Shown one piece after another: positions 16,030-22,634 of a stretch of DNA of 26,675 nt. Positions within the stretch are counted from its first letter, which is position 1, and the number at the start of each line of letters is the position of its first letter. The position numbers were made by a program, and so were the translations under genes. Origin of the DNA: an uncultured Schaedlerella sp. (GTDB lineage Bacteria; Bacillota; Clostridia; Lachnospirales; Lachnospiraceae); NCBI GenBank assembly GCA_934435195.1, contig CAKSAJ010000032.1, positions 1 through 26,675 on the forward strand. Reading direction: 5' to 3'. The notes below the pieces were generated by a model that worked only from the letters and a program-made list of their open reading frames with translations, was not told the DNA's origin and did no database searches.

Positions 16030-16723
16030 GTCACTAATATTAGTTGTAGAAGATGACACATCTGTCAGAAATTTAATTACAACAACCTTAAAAGCGCACG
16101 AATACCGATATCTGACGGCGCCTGATGGTCAATCGGCAATTTTAGAAGCATCTTCACACAATCCGGACATTGTTTTACTTGATTTAGGACTTCCTGATAT
16201 GGATGGCATTGAGATTATTAAAAAAATCCGTACTTGGTCAAACATGCCAATTATCGTAATCAGTGCTCGCAGTGAAGATACCGATAAAATTGATGCATTG
16301 GATGCTGGTGCAGATGATTATTTAACAAAGCCATTTTCTGTTGAAGAACTGCTTGCCAGACTACGAGTCACGCAAAGAAGGTTATTGATGATGCAAAAAG
16401 TATCCCCTGCCGAAGCGGTTGTTTTTGTAAACGGAAAACTTCGTGTAGATTATGCTGCAGGTTGTGCTTATTTGAATGAAGAAGAGTTGCATTTAACACC
16501 TATTGAATATAAGTTGCTTTGCCTGTTGACAAGAAATATAGGAAAAGTTCTGACCCATACTTTCCTTACGCAAAGCATTTGGGGAAGTAGTTGGGATAAT
16601 GATATTGCCTCCCTTCGTGTGTTTATGGCAACACTTCGTAAAAAAATCGAGAAAGAACCGAACTCTCCACAATATATCCAAACACACATTGGCGTTGGGT
16701 ATCGGATGCTGAAAGTTGATTGA
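16022..16723 (+). CDS. kdpE: Response regulator KdpE
   Basis: OmpR-type response regulator partnered with KdpD. The ATG at 16022 is chosen because GGGGAGG lies about 9 nt upstream and the protein then starts MNKSLILVVEDDTSVRN. An earlier in-frame ATG lies deep inside kdpD. It has 233 residues: a receiver domain with acidic pocket Glu10/Asp11/Asp12, phospho-acceptor Asp54 (VLLDLGLPDMDG) and Lys in LTKPF, then a winged-helix DNA-binding domain (about 130-233, ending IGVGYRML). It overlaps kdpD by 8 nt. No kdpFABC pump genes are present, so its likely target here is the ktr cluster itself. Confidence 0.95.
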   Translation: MNKSLILVVEDDTSVRNLITTTLKAHEYRYLTAPDGQSAILEASSHNPDIVLLDLGLPDMDGIEIIKKIRTWSNMPIIVISARSEDTDKIDALDAGADDYLTKPFSVEELLARLRVTQRRLLMMQKVSPAEAVVFVNGKLRVDYAAGCAYLNEEELHLTPIEYKLLCLLTRNIGKVLTHTFLTQSIWGSSWDNDIASLRVFMATLRKKIEKEPNSPQYIQTHIGVGYRMLKVD

Positions 16724-16762
16724 ACTTCACAATACCATAGTTAAAATTGGAATATAAGCTGT

Positions 16763-16779
16763 AGATCTGTATAAGAGAC
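16763..16779 (+). other. Sequence resembling a Tn5/Nextera mosaic end
   Basis: AGATCTGTATAAGAGAC matches the first 17 bases of the Tn5 mosaic end (AGATGTGTATAAGAGACAG) at 16 of 17 positions. The CAGATCT part, read on the other strand, also matches the wild-type Tn5 inside end. It may be chance, a real IS end, or library-adapter carry-over at an assembly join. Confidence 0.35.
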
Positions 16780-16832
16780 CTTGTATGCACGGTTCAATGG
16801 AAGAAAAGGTAAAATTCAATAGAATAACACGT

Positions 16833-16880
16833 AAAAAAGCACTGAAAATCGTTTGCTGACCGATTTATAGTGCTTTTTCT
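16833..16880 (+). terminator. Terminator after kdpE
   Basis: AAAAAGCACT (about 16834-16843) pairs with AGTGCTTTTT (16869-16878), with an inner AAATCG/CGATTT stem. A T-run closes it and an A-run opens it. It ends the ktrAB-kdpDE transcript. Confidence 0.8.
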
Positions 16881-16979
16881 TTGACTACAAAGGAAAATAC
16901 AACGAATTTAAGTTTTGCGCAGTTTTGCATTTGCAGATCGCCATCAAAGTTATGATATAGAAAGATGAGGTAAAAAATA

Positions 16980-17096
16980 ATGGAAGATAAAGTAATTCAA
17001 CAGTCGTTCACATTTAAAAATTCAGATAGAATGACAGCACAGATAAAGAAAACAGCCAAAAGGAAGTGGCGGGTAAAAGAAATGGAGGAAGAATAA
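16980..17096 (+). CDS. 38-residue small ORF of unknown function
   Basis: Starts MEDKVIQQSFTFKNSDR and ends in a Lys/Arg/Glu-rich tail (KRKWRVKEMEEE). GAGG lies about 9 nt before the ATG, so translation is plausible. It sits immediately before, and slightly overlaps, a recombinase fragment, so it may be a leftover mobile-element accessory gene or a fusion of debris. I recognise no family. Confidence 0.3.
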   Translation: MEDKVIQQSFTFKNSDRMTAQIKKTAKRKWRVKEMEEE

Positions 17097-17214
17097 AGAA
17101 TGGGCGATGGTAGGAATATTTGCAGACGAAGCAATTACCGGAACTAAGATAGACAAGCGTGAAGGATTTCGGGAAATGATCCGAAAGCGGAAATATCCAT
17201 TGTATTTTTCATAA
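17086..17214 (+). pseudogene. Large serine recombinase fragment (TnpX-like)
   Basis: The frame reads EWAMVGIFADEAITGTKIDK, then REGFREMIRK, which is the conserved strand-loop region of the catalytic domain of large serine recombinases (typical form: VGIYADEGISGT..KREGFNRMI). The catalytic serine segment that should precede it (YCRVSTD) and the rest of the protein are gone, and the frame stops at 17212-17214. It is a scar of a Tn4451/ICE-type element. Confidence 0.75.
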
Positions 17215-17306
17215 AAATGTCGTTTGCAGAAAAAATATTAAATGAAATGTGAATATATCCCTGCGAATCGCATAAAATATTATTTATCCCGCAAAAAACG
17301 AAAGAG

Positions 17307-17389
17307 TTTAAGGGAAAATAACCTTAAACATATTGACTTTCCCTTATTATTGATTATAATTTAAGGGAAACGAGATGCTTTAAGGGAAA
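17307..17389 (+). promoter_or_regulatory. Fic gene promoter with repeated TTTAAGGGAAA operators
   Basis: A strong sigma-70 promoter, TTGACT (17333-17338) and TATAAT (17355-17360) with 16-bp spacing, is wrapped by copies of TTTAAGGGAAA at 17307-17317, 17360-17370 and 17379-17389. An inverted TTTCCCTTA lies inside the spacer (17338-17346) and an inverted CCTTAAA at 17322-17328. Two perfect inverted repeats result, one spanning the -10 box. Such an array implies tight repression, plausibly by the Fic protein's own winged-helix tail. Confidence 0.75.
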
Positions 17390-17412
17390 AATGAAAGACA
17401 GGTGCTTAAATA

Positions 17413-18459
17413 ATGAGACCGTTTAACTATTCAAAAATTAAAGAAGAAAAGTGGGATTCAGAAATTCTTGGTCTCATAGCAGCAATATACAAGTTCGCAG
17501 GGAAACAAGAACTATATCTTAAGCAAAGACCGGACGAGTTGGAGAAACTTGTGGAGATAGCAAAGATTCAGAGTACCGAGGCTTCAAATGCGATAGAGGG
17601 TATTGTAACAACCAATACAAGAATTAAGCAGTTGGTGGAGGAGAAGACCACACCAAAGAATAGAGATGAAGAGGAAATCGCAGGATACCGTGATGTATTA
17701 AATATTATCCATGAGAGTTTTGATACGATTCCTATTACACAAAACTATATTTTACAGTTGCATAAAATACTGTGTAGCCATATGAATAATCCACTCGCTG
17801 GGCGAACTAAGAATGTACAGAATTATATTAGTGCCACATATCCAGACGGACATACGGAGGTGCTGTTTACACCATTGGCACCATTTGAAACACCAGAGGC
17901 TCTTGATAGAATCTGTGAAGAGTACAACAGGGTAATTGGAAATTATGAGGTGGAGCCATTATTGGCTATTCCTATTTTTATACATGACTTCCTATGTATC
18001 CATCCATTTAATGATGGTAACGGCAGAATGAGCAGATTGCTTACAACTCTGCTACTTTATCGTAGTGGATTTTATGTGGGCAAGTACATCTCGCTTGAAG
18101 CTAAAATTGCAAAGAACAAGGATTTGTATTATGAGGCTTTGGGTCATTCACAGGATGGCTGGCATGAAGGAGAAGAGGATGCAGTTCCTTTTATCAAATA
18201 TTTACTTGGAACAATTCTTGCTGCTTACAAAGATTTTGAAGACCGATTTGAAATTGTAGAAGAGAAACTTCCGGCAATTGGGATGGTTCGTAAAGCTACA
18301 CAGCAAAGAATCGGGAAATTCAATAAGCAAGATATTCGAGAACTATGCCCGGCACTTAGTGTGAGTTCGATAGAAGGTTCACTTCGTAAGCTTGTAGCAG
18401 AAGGAGAACTTCGCAGGGAAGGCAGAGGGAAATCCACATTTTATGTTAGATTAAAATAA
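17413..18459 (+). CDS. Fic-domain protein with C-terminal winged helix
   Basis: Fic enzymes transfer AMP or another nucleotide part to hydroxyl side chains of target proteins. The 348 residues hold an N-terminal Fic_N-like region and an inhibitory-helix motif SNAIEG (58-63; S/T-x-x-x-E-G/N), placing it in class II, where the inhibitory Glu (Glu62) is in the same chain. The full catalytic motif HPFNDGNGRMSR (197-208, His197) and the beta-hairpin flap region LFTPLAPFETP (151-161) are present. The last 60 or so residues form a winged helix (KQDIRELCPALSVSSIEGSL...REGRGKSTFY). It is a single gene with its own repeat-laden promoter and no antitoxin gene beside it. Intact motifs suggest an active, self-inhibited enzyme that may autoregulate. 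Confidence 0.93.
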   Translation: MRPFNYSKIKEEKWDSEILGLIAAIYKFAGKQELYLKQRPDELEKLVEIAKIQSTEASNAIEGIVTTNTRIKQLVEEKTTPKNRDEEEIAGYRDVLNIIHESFDTIPITQNYILQLHKILCSHMNNPLAGRTKNVQNYISATYPDGHTEVLFTPLAPFETPEALDRICEEYNRVIGNYEVEPLLAIPIFIHDFLCIHPFNDGNGRMSRLLTTLLLYRSGFYVGKYISLEAKIAKNKDLYYEALGHSQDGWHEGEEDAVPFIKYLLGTILAAYKDFEDRFEIVEEKLPAIGMVRKATQQRIGKFNKQDIRELCPALSVSSIEGSLRKLVAEGELRREGRGKSTFYVRLK

Positions 18460-18669
18460 GAAGAGACATGATTCTTTGCCACGATAAATATATCAGATGT
18501 GAGATGACTCCCACCTCTGTAGGTGGCGAGTAACAAATCAGTATCAGTGGTGGGAGTCAATCTCCCATCTGATATAGCCTCCGGCAGGATTGCAGAGGCA
18601 TTCTTTTATTTGTGGGTCAGATAGACCCTGTTGAGAAACGGAGACGTGTGGGGCGAAATATATGATCCC
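18460..18669. repeat. Nested inverted-repeat structure between convergent genes
   Basis: TATATCAGATG (18489-18499) pairs with CATCTGATATA (18566-18576), continued inward by GACTCCCACC (18506-18515) with GGTGGGAGTC (18549-18558). The same CCACC can instead pair with a local GGTGG (18522-18526), so two folds compete. A further hairpin, GCCTC/GAGGC, follows at 18577-18599. No T-run is present, so ordinary termination is doubtful. The CCCACC-TCTGTA-GGTGG hairpin resembles right-end stems of IS200/IS605-TnpB elements. No tnpB remains. A leftover IS end or omega RNA 3' part is my best guess. Confidence 0.45.
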
Positions 18670-20406
18670 TCACCTGATTATCACATTCAGACAATTCATG
18701 GATGCTACATAATGGTAATCTATTTTCTCCGAAATTCCCCTGATAATAGCAAGTCCGTATTGTGTATCTCTGTTTCTGTATTCCAGGGGATTAAATTTCA
18801 CTCCATTGTCACGCAGTGACAGGCACCCGCTTCCATCTTTTTCCAATGTCAGCCGAAGATCAATAAAATGTTTTCCTTTTTTACCGGTAAATCCATGCTC
18901 TACAATATTTCCTGCAATTTCTTCCACTGCCAGGCAGATTCGGAAAGATTTGCCCGTCCCCAGCTGATGAGCATTACAGAATTCCCTGAGCTGTCTGGTT
19001 GTTTCCATTACCATATCCATGTCATCAGAAACAGATACTTCGTAACTTCCTGTGATCTCCTTCTCCAGATCAGGATCTGTTGCTGCCCACATGTCCCATT
19101 TATTTTTGGATTTATATTTCTTCAGGAACAAATACATAACCGGCAGGGGAAGGATTCCTGAAAGGAACCAGGAAAACCAGATTCCATTAAGCCCTGCTGT
19201 CATTCCCAGAATCCAGGCCGGAACAACAACCAGAACCAAATTGTGAAGAACGCAGATAAGATTGGAAAGTCCTGATTTTTCTGTGGCAAGATAGTGATAC
19301 AGCAAAATCTGGGAAAATATTTCTCCTGGAAGAGAAATAGCATAAAAACGCAGGCAGGCCGCAGTGGCAGAAAGCGTAGTTTGATCTGCTTTCAGAATTC
19401 CATTTGCCAGCACAGGTGCAAACAGGAATATAACCCCGCCACAGCCAACTGCAAGGAACATACCATATTTGCAGGCAGTCCTAAAGGTGGCACGGAGTGC
19501 ATTTTTGTTTCTCTCACCATAGAACATACCGCTGAAAATAGAAATAGTTCCTACAACACCCATGAAAATGGCATCTGCAAAATTTCCAATGGTATTTCGC
19601 ACCGAACAGGCAGATACAGCCATCTCTCCTGCACAGGAAGTAAGCAGGTGGTTCAGAATAACAATTGTACTACAGCAGCAGATACGGCTGACAGCACTGG
19701 GAAGACCTGCCATAATCAGAGACAGAGACTTTTCCGGTTGTAATTTAAATCTCACAAAACGAAAGAGTCTGTTTTTTCTTCTGAAATAAAGGAACTGCAC
19801 CAGAAGCGCCGCCAGATAACTTACAGATGTGGCGAGTGCCATCTCAAAAAGCCCGCCATGCCATACAATTCCTACCATAAGGTCGAAAAAAATATTAACT
19901 GCAGACATGATAACCGCACCATAAAATCCATAAATCTCTCCGCCGTCAAGTCCAAGATAACCTGTCATGACCTGCATCATAATAATGGGGATGGTCCCAA
20001 TTGCCAGTCCTCTGATATATTCCACGGTTAAAGGAATATAGGCACCAGAAGCTCCAAAAAGAACAGCAACCGGTTTTGCAGCCGCCAGACAGAGGAACGT
20101 GATTCCAATACCCAAAATAACAGTAAGCAGGAATATACGGGAAAAATTCTCACGTGCTTCCTCATAAAGTCCCTTTCCGGTAAGGATTGCACACTGCGCT
20201 TTTCCCCCATTGGAAAGGACACCTCCAATGGCCGCCAGAAAAATAAACACAGGGGATGCATATCCAAAAGCAGTCATACTATCGGTACTTAAGCAATTAC
20301 CAATAATAACCCCGTCGATCACAGAGCCGCACATAGCAACAACCCCTGCAAAAATCATCATGATCATCATGGAATTGAATGATTTCGAAATAAGCTTATC
20401 GTTCAT
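18670..20406 (-). CDS. MATE-family transporter fused to an RsbW-like HATPase domain
   Basis: An H+/Na+-coupled multidrug/toxin extrusion-type transporter (about residues 1-432, twelve membrane helices with the two-lobed MATE pattern, early motif VVAMCGSVIDGVIIGN) joined through a charged linker to a cytoplasmic GHKL ATPase domain (about 456-578). The ATPase part shows N-box AVEEIAGNIVEHGF, G1 LRDNGVKFNPLE and G2 YGLAIIRGISEKIDY, close to anti-sigma kinases such as RsbW/SpoIIAB and lacking a HisKA part. The start at 20406 is preferred over 20430 because GAGGAG precedes it and it sits one base after the GH3 stop. The two genes are thus coupled. The fusion is unusual: ATP binding or Ser/Thr kinase activity could gate export or relay transporter status. 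Function is inferred. Confidence 0.88.
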   Translation of the reverse strand: MNDKLISKSFNSMMIMMIFAGVVAMCGSVIDGVIIGNCLSTDSMTAFGYASPVFIFLAAIGGVLSNGGKAQCAILTGKGLYEEARENFSRIFLLTVILGIGITFLCLAAAKPVAVLFGASGAYIPLTVEYIRGLAIGTIPIIMMQVMTGYLGLDGGEIYGFYGAVIMSAVNIFFDLMVGIVWHGGLFEMALATSVSYLAALLVQFLYFRRKNRLFRFVRFKLQPEKSLSLIMAGLPSAVSRICCCSTIVILNHLLTSCAGEMAVSACSVRNTIGNFADAIFMGVVGTISIFSGMFYGERNKNALRATFRTACKYGMFLAVGCGGVIFLFAPVLANGILKADQTTLSATAACLRFYAISLPGEIFSQILLYHYLATEKSGLSNLICVLHNLVLVVVPAWILGMTAGLNGIWFSWFLSGILPLPVMYLFLKKYKSKNKWDMWAATDPDLEKEITGSYEVSVSDDMDMVMETTRQLREFCNAHQLGTGKSFRICLAVEEIAGNIVEHGFTGKKGKHFIDLRLTLEKDGSGCLSLRDNGVKFNPLEYRNRDTQYGLAIIRGISEKIDYHYVASMNCLNVIIR

Positions 20407-20407
20407 A

Positions 20408-22147
20408 TTATTTTTCCCACTCCTCTTCAATCAGCTTTGAAAGGAAGCGATAATGAAATTCATTTATGATAATGTGTACCGGTTTAACCTGCGCAGGGTT
20501 ACGGCCTTTAAAAACCATCAGGTCATGATAGAGCATGTAAGTCTCAGGCTGCAGAATGTGCAGTTCCGTAGGTGCGCCGATTCCCTTTTTTATGTATTCT
20601 TTAATATCCGGAGAATATTTTTCCAGATTTTTATGTACCACAGTCCGAATCTGTTCCCGTGTGATGCCCTCCGGCATATGTGCAAATTCCATAAAATAAA
20701 CATATCGCGGTAATGGAGCATCTCTATCCGGATAAACAGAGTAATCTACCAGATCCAGTCCCAGCTGTAAAGCTGTATCCATGGCAGTTTTGGTAAATGC
20801 ACTTTCTTCTGTATGATCATCAATAATTTCCGCCATTTGATTCAGACGATACTGGAACTGAATCAGCGGGAGTTCGTTGTATTTATCCATGATCCGGATG
20901 CAGTCCCGCATACGATAGCGGTACAGACCATTGGCATTGGTCATGATTATTTCATAATCTCTTCCAACTTCAACCTTATCAAGGGTTACAATCTGTGAAA
21001 AGTCATCCTGGGCATCCACAGGCAGGAATTCATAAAACATGCTGTGTGGAACAATAGCACTTTTTTTATCTCCCATTGCAAGAGGAACGGAAAAAAGACC
21101 CTCGGTAGAATTCAGCCCTGCAAAATAAAACTGTACCCGTTCATCTACATAACGTTCTCTGATTTTATACTCATAAATTTCAAAAGCCCCGGTGCCCACA
21201 CCGCTGATCAATTGAAGATCCGGCCAGACCTTTGTGGCAAAAGGTGTATCAAACCCTTTTTCAAAAATAGCACGAAGTTCTGCTGCCCTCTCCGGCATTG
21301 GAGTGATTTTTTTCTGAATTTTCTCACGTATATCCTCTGACATCCGAACCTTACTGTTGATTGTTCCTGTTTCGATATCACTTACAAGCATCTGCCAGTG
21401 ATTTTCAATGTAACGCAGTATTTCAGCTGCAAAGCTGAGAAAAGTAGTTGAAATCTGAACCAGGTCAGAAGCGGCCAGTCCAAATCGTGCCTGCAGATAC
21501 CTGGTATCAGTATTCCCATCCGGGAAAATTGCCTCAGCTGGTGTGGTGGAAATAAGCGGAAGCACAGCCTTTGCCTCCTGCATAAAAATAGCTGAAAGGC
21601 TGCCATATTCTTTGCCCTTTTTCATCTCTGTCATTTTGGATTCCAGCAGTGTCATCACACGTCCCTTTTTCCAGCCCGGCTTAAGAGCCATATCCTTAAT
21701 CGCATCACAGATTAAGGAATTATACTTCTGTTGAACATGAATACTGTTTACTGTCATGGGAACAATCTTTGGATTTCCAAGAGATCCTGATGTTTCACAG
21801 TAAACCTTGATAGGATAAGCAGTCATAAGATTATCCTCATTATTATTAATATTACGGATCATATAACCAGCATAATCGTCATAGATGGTAACCGGAAGCC
21901 TTTTCTGATATTCTTCGATAGTTTTAATAGACGCAAAGTCATATTTTCTTCCAATTTCCGTGTCTTTATTGTCCTGAAGCAGTTTCATGAGAAACGCTTC
22001 ATTTTCCGCCATTGCATGAATACTTTGTTTCTCTAAATCTGCCAGTGCCTTTGTACCCTCCGCAACAGAATATGAGTTAATCTTTTCAGCAGTCAGATCA
22101 ATCCCGCTCATAGAATTTTCATTAGTTTTATTTCCGGTATCTCTCAT
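20408..22147 (-). CDS. GH3-family acyl-acid amido synthetase (adenylating)
   Basis: GH3 enzymes belong to the ANL adenylating fold. They activate a carboxylic acid with ATP and join it to an amine, usually an amino acid. The plant members conjugate auxin and jasmonate. The 579 residues match the family. Visible motifs are the ATP-binding ETSGSLGNPKIVPMT (118-132), LNSTEG (345-350) in place of the usual Y-x-x-S/T-E motif, and GLYRYRMRDCIRI (407-419) before the hinge to the C-terminal lid (about 430-579). GAGAGGAG lies well placed before the ATG. It has no signal peptide and acts in the cytoplasm. Coupling to the MATE-HATPase suggests that the amide product is exported. The acid and amine substrates cannot be read from the sequence. 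Confidence 0.9.
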   Translation of the reverse strand: MRDTGNKTNENSMSGIDLTAEKINSYSVAEGTKALADLEKQSIHAMAENEAFLMKLLQDNKDTEIGRKYDFASIKTIEEYQKRLPVTIYDDYAGYMIRNINNNEDNLMTAYPIKVYCETSGSLGNPKIVPMTVNSIHVQQKYNSLICDAIKDMALKPGWKKGRVMTLLESKMTEMKKGKEYGSLSAIFMQEAKAVLPLISTTPAEAIFPDGNTDTRYLQARFGLAASDLVQISTTFLSFAAEILRYIENHWQMLVSDIETGTINSKVRMSEDIREKIQKKITPMPERAAELRAIFEKGFDTPFATKVWPDLQLISGVGTGAFEIYEYKIRERYVDERVQFYFAGLNSTEGLFSVPLAMGDKKSAIVPHSMFYEFLPVDAQDDFSQIVTLDKVEVGRDYEIIMTNANGLYRYRMRDCIRIMDKYNELPLIQFQYRLNQMAEIIDDHTEESAFTKTAMDTALQLGLDLVDYSVYPDRDAPLPRYVYFMEFAHMPEGITREQIRTVVHKNLEKYSPDIKEYIKKGIGAPTELHILQPETYMLYHDLMVFKGRNPAQVKPVHIIINEFHYRFLSKLIEEEWEK

Positions 22148-22194
22148 TGTACGTTCTCCTCTCGCTTCATTCTTTCTCTGGTCTCATTTTCATT

Positions 22195-22305
22195 TTACAA
22201 TTTTTCTATTATCGCTGTTTCAAAACCTTCTTCTGCCTTTTTTATCGTATCTGCTATGATTTTATTGCTTCTGACAATTCCTTTGTGCTGTAATCCTTTT
22301 GGCAT
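22195..22305 (-). CDS. 36-residue small ORF leading the GH3-MATE operon
   Basis: Starts MPKGLQHKGIVRSNKIIAD and ends in a helical tail (AEEGFETAIIEKL). TTGGAGAA sits about 8 nt before the ATG and a strong promoter lies just upstream, so it is the first translated frame of the operon, 47 nt before GH3. The basic start and amphipathic end fit a small regulatory or partner peptide. A TetR or carrier-protein identity was considered but the length is too short to support one. It could be an N-terminal remnant of a larger gene. Confidence 0.5.
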   Translation of the reverse strand: MPKGLQHKGIVRSNKIIADTIKKAEEGFETAIIEKL

Positions 22306-22351
22306 ATTTATTCTCCAATTATAATGTTGTTTTCACTTTTGATTATAGTCA

Positions 22352-22380
22352 ATTATATATTAATTTCCCCTTTCTTTCAA
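22352..22380 (-). promoter_or_regulatory. Promoter of the small ORF-GH3-MATE operon
   Basis: On the minus strand TTGAAA (22380-22375) and TATAAT (22357-22352) are separated by exactly 17 bp, a near-ideal sigma-70 promoter. Transcription should start near 22345, leaving about a 40-nt leader before the 36-codon ORF. Confidence 0.75.
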
Positions 22381-22401
22381 ATATTATCTGACATTTCCGG
22401 G

Positions 22402-22436
22402 TGAAAAAACAGCAGCCTTGTATATAGCTGCTGTTT
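22402..22436 (-). terminator. Terminator after the GPH/GH5 operon
   Basis: AAACAGCAGC (22407-22416) and GCTGCTGTTT (22427-22436) pair perfectly. Read on the minus strand, it ends in six T (22402-22410 region), so it stops transcription coming from the symporter gene before the GH3 promoter. Confidence 0.8.
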
Positions 22437-22575
22437 CCAATTTCATCAATTTTTCTTTTTTTGCTGCCTGCAGAGAACGCTTGTAAACATCCTCCTATCT
22501 GGTAAAAGACAGTTCCTTCTCTTTATAATAAAAATGATCATGATCTGTACAATGGGGTGTTGGAGCAAAGCGAAA

Positions 22576-22597
22576 GCCAGCGCCTTGAGGCGCCGGC
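22576..22597. repeat. GC-rich hairpin (REP-like)
   Basis: GCCAGCGCC and GGCGCCGGC pair around a TTGA loop with one mismatch, in otherwise AT-rich DNA between the symporter stop and the terminator. The rest of 22437-22634 holds nothing else recognised. It could be a short interspersed palindrome or a 3'-end mRNA stabiliser. Confidence 0.45.
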
Positions 22598-22634
22598 CTA
22601 ATTGTAGCAGAAACTTTATTTAGGTGTTGAATAG

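Larger units (their letters stand above)
16724..17306. other. Remnant-bearing gap between kdpE and the Fic gene
   Basis: Contains a Tn5-mosaic-end-like string (16763-16779), a terminator (16833-16880), a 38-codon small ORF (16980-17096) and a serine-recombinase fragment (17086-17214). The remaining bases (about 17215-17306) hold nothing recognised. Confidence 0.5.

Noticed and set aside
16780..16810. Half of a group II intron domain V (GCACGGTTCAATGG)
   Set aside because: Only one strand of the hairpin is suggestive, no pairing partner is found, and no intron sequence lies upstream.
17280..17410. CRISPR-like array from the repeated TTTAAGGGAAA units
   Set aside because: The units are only 11 bp, occur on both strands and surround a promoter, so operator sites explain them.
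18631..18819. 62-codon plus-strand ORF
   Set aside because: It lies mostly antisense to the HATPase end of the MATE fusion and has no ribosome site or recognisable composition.
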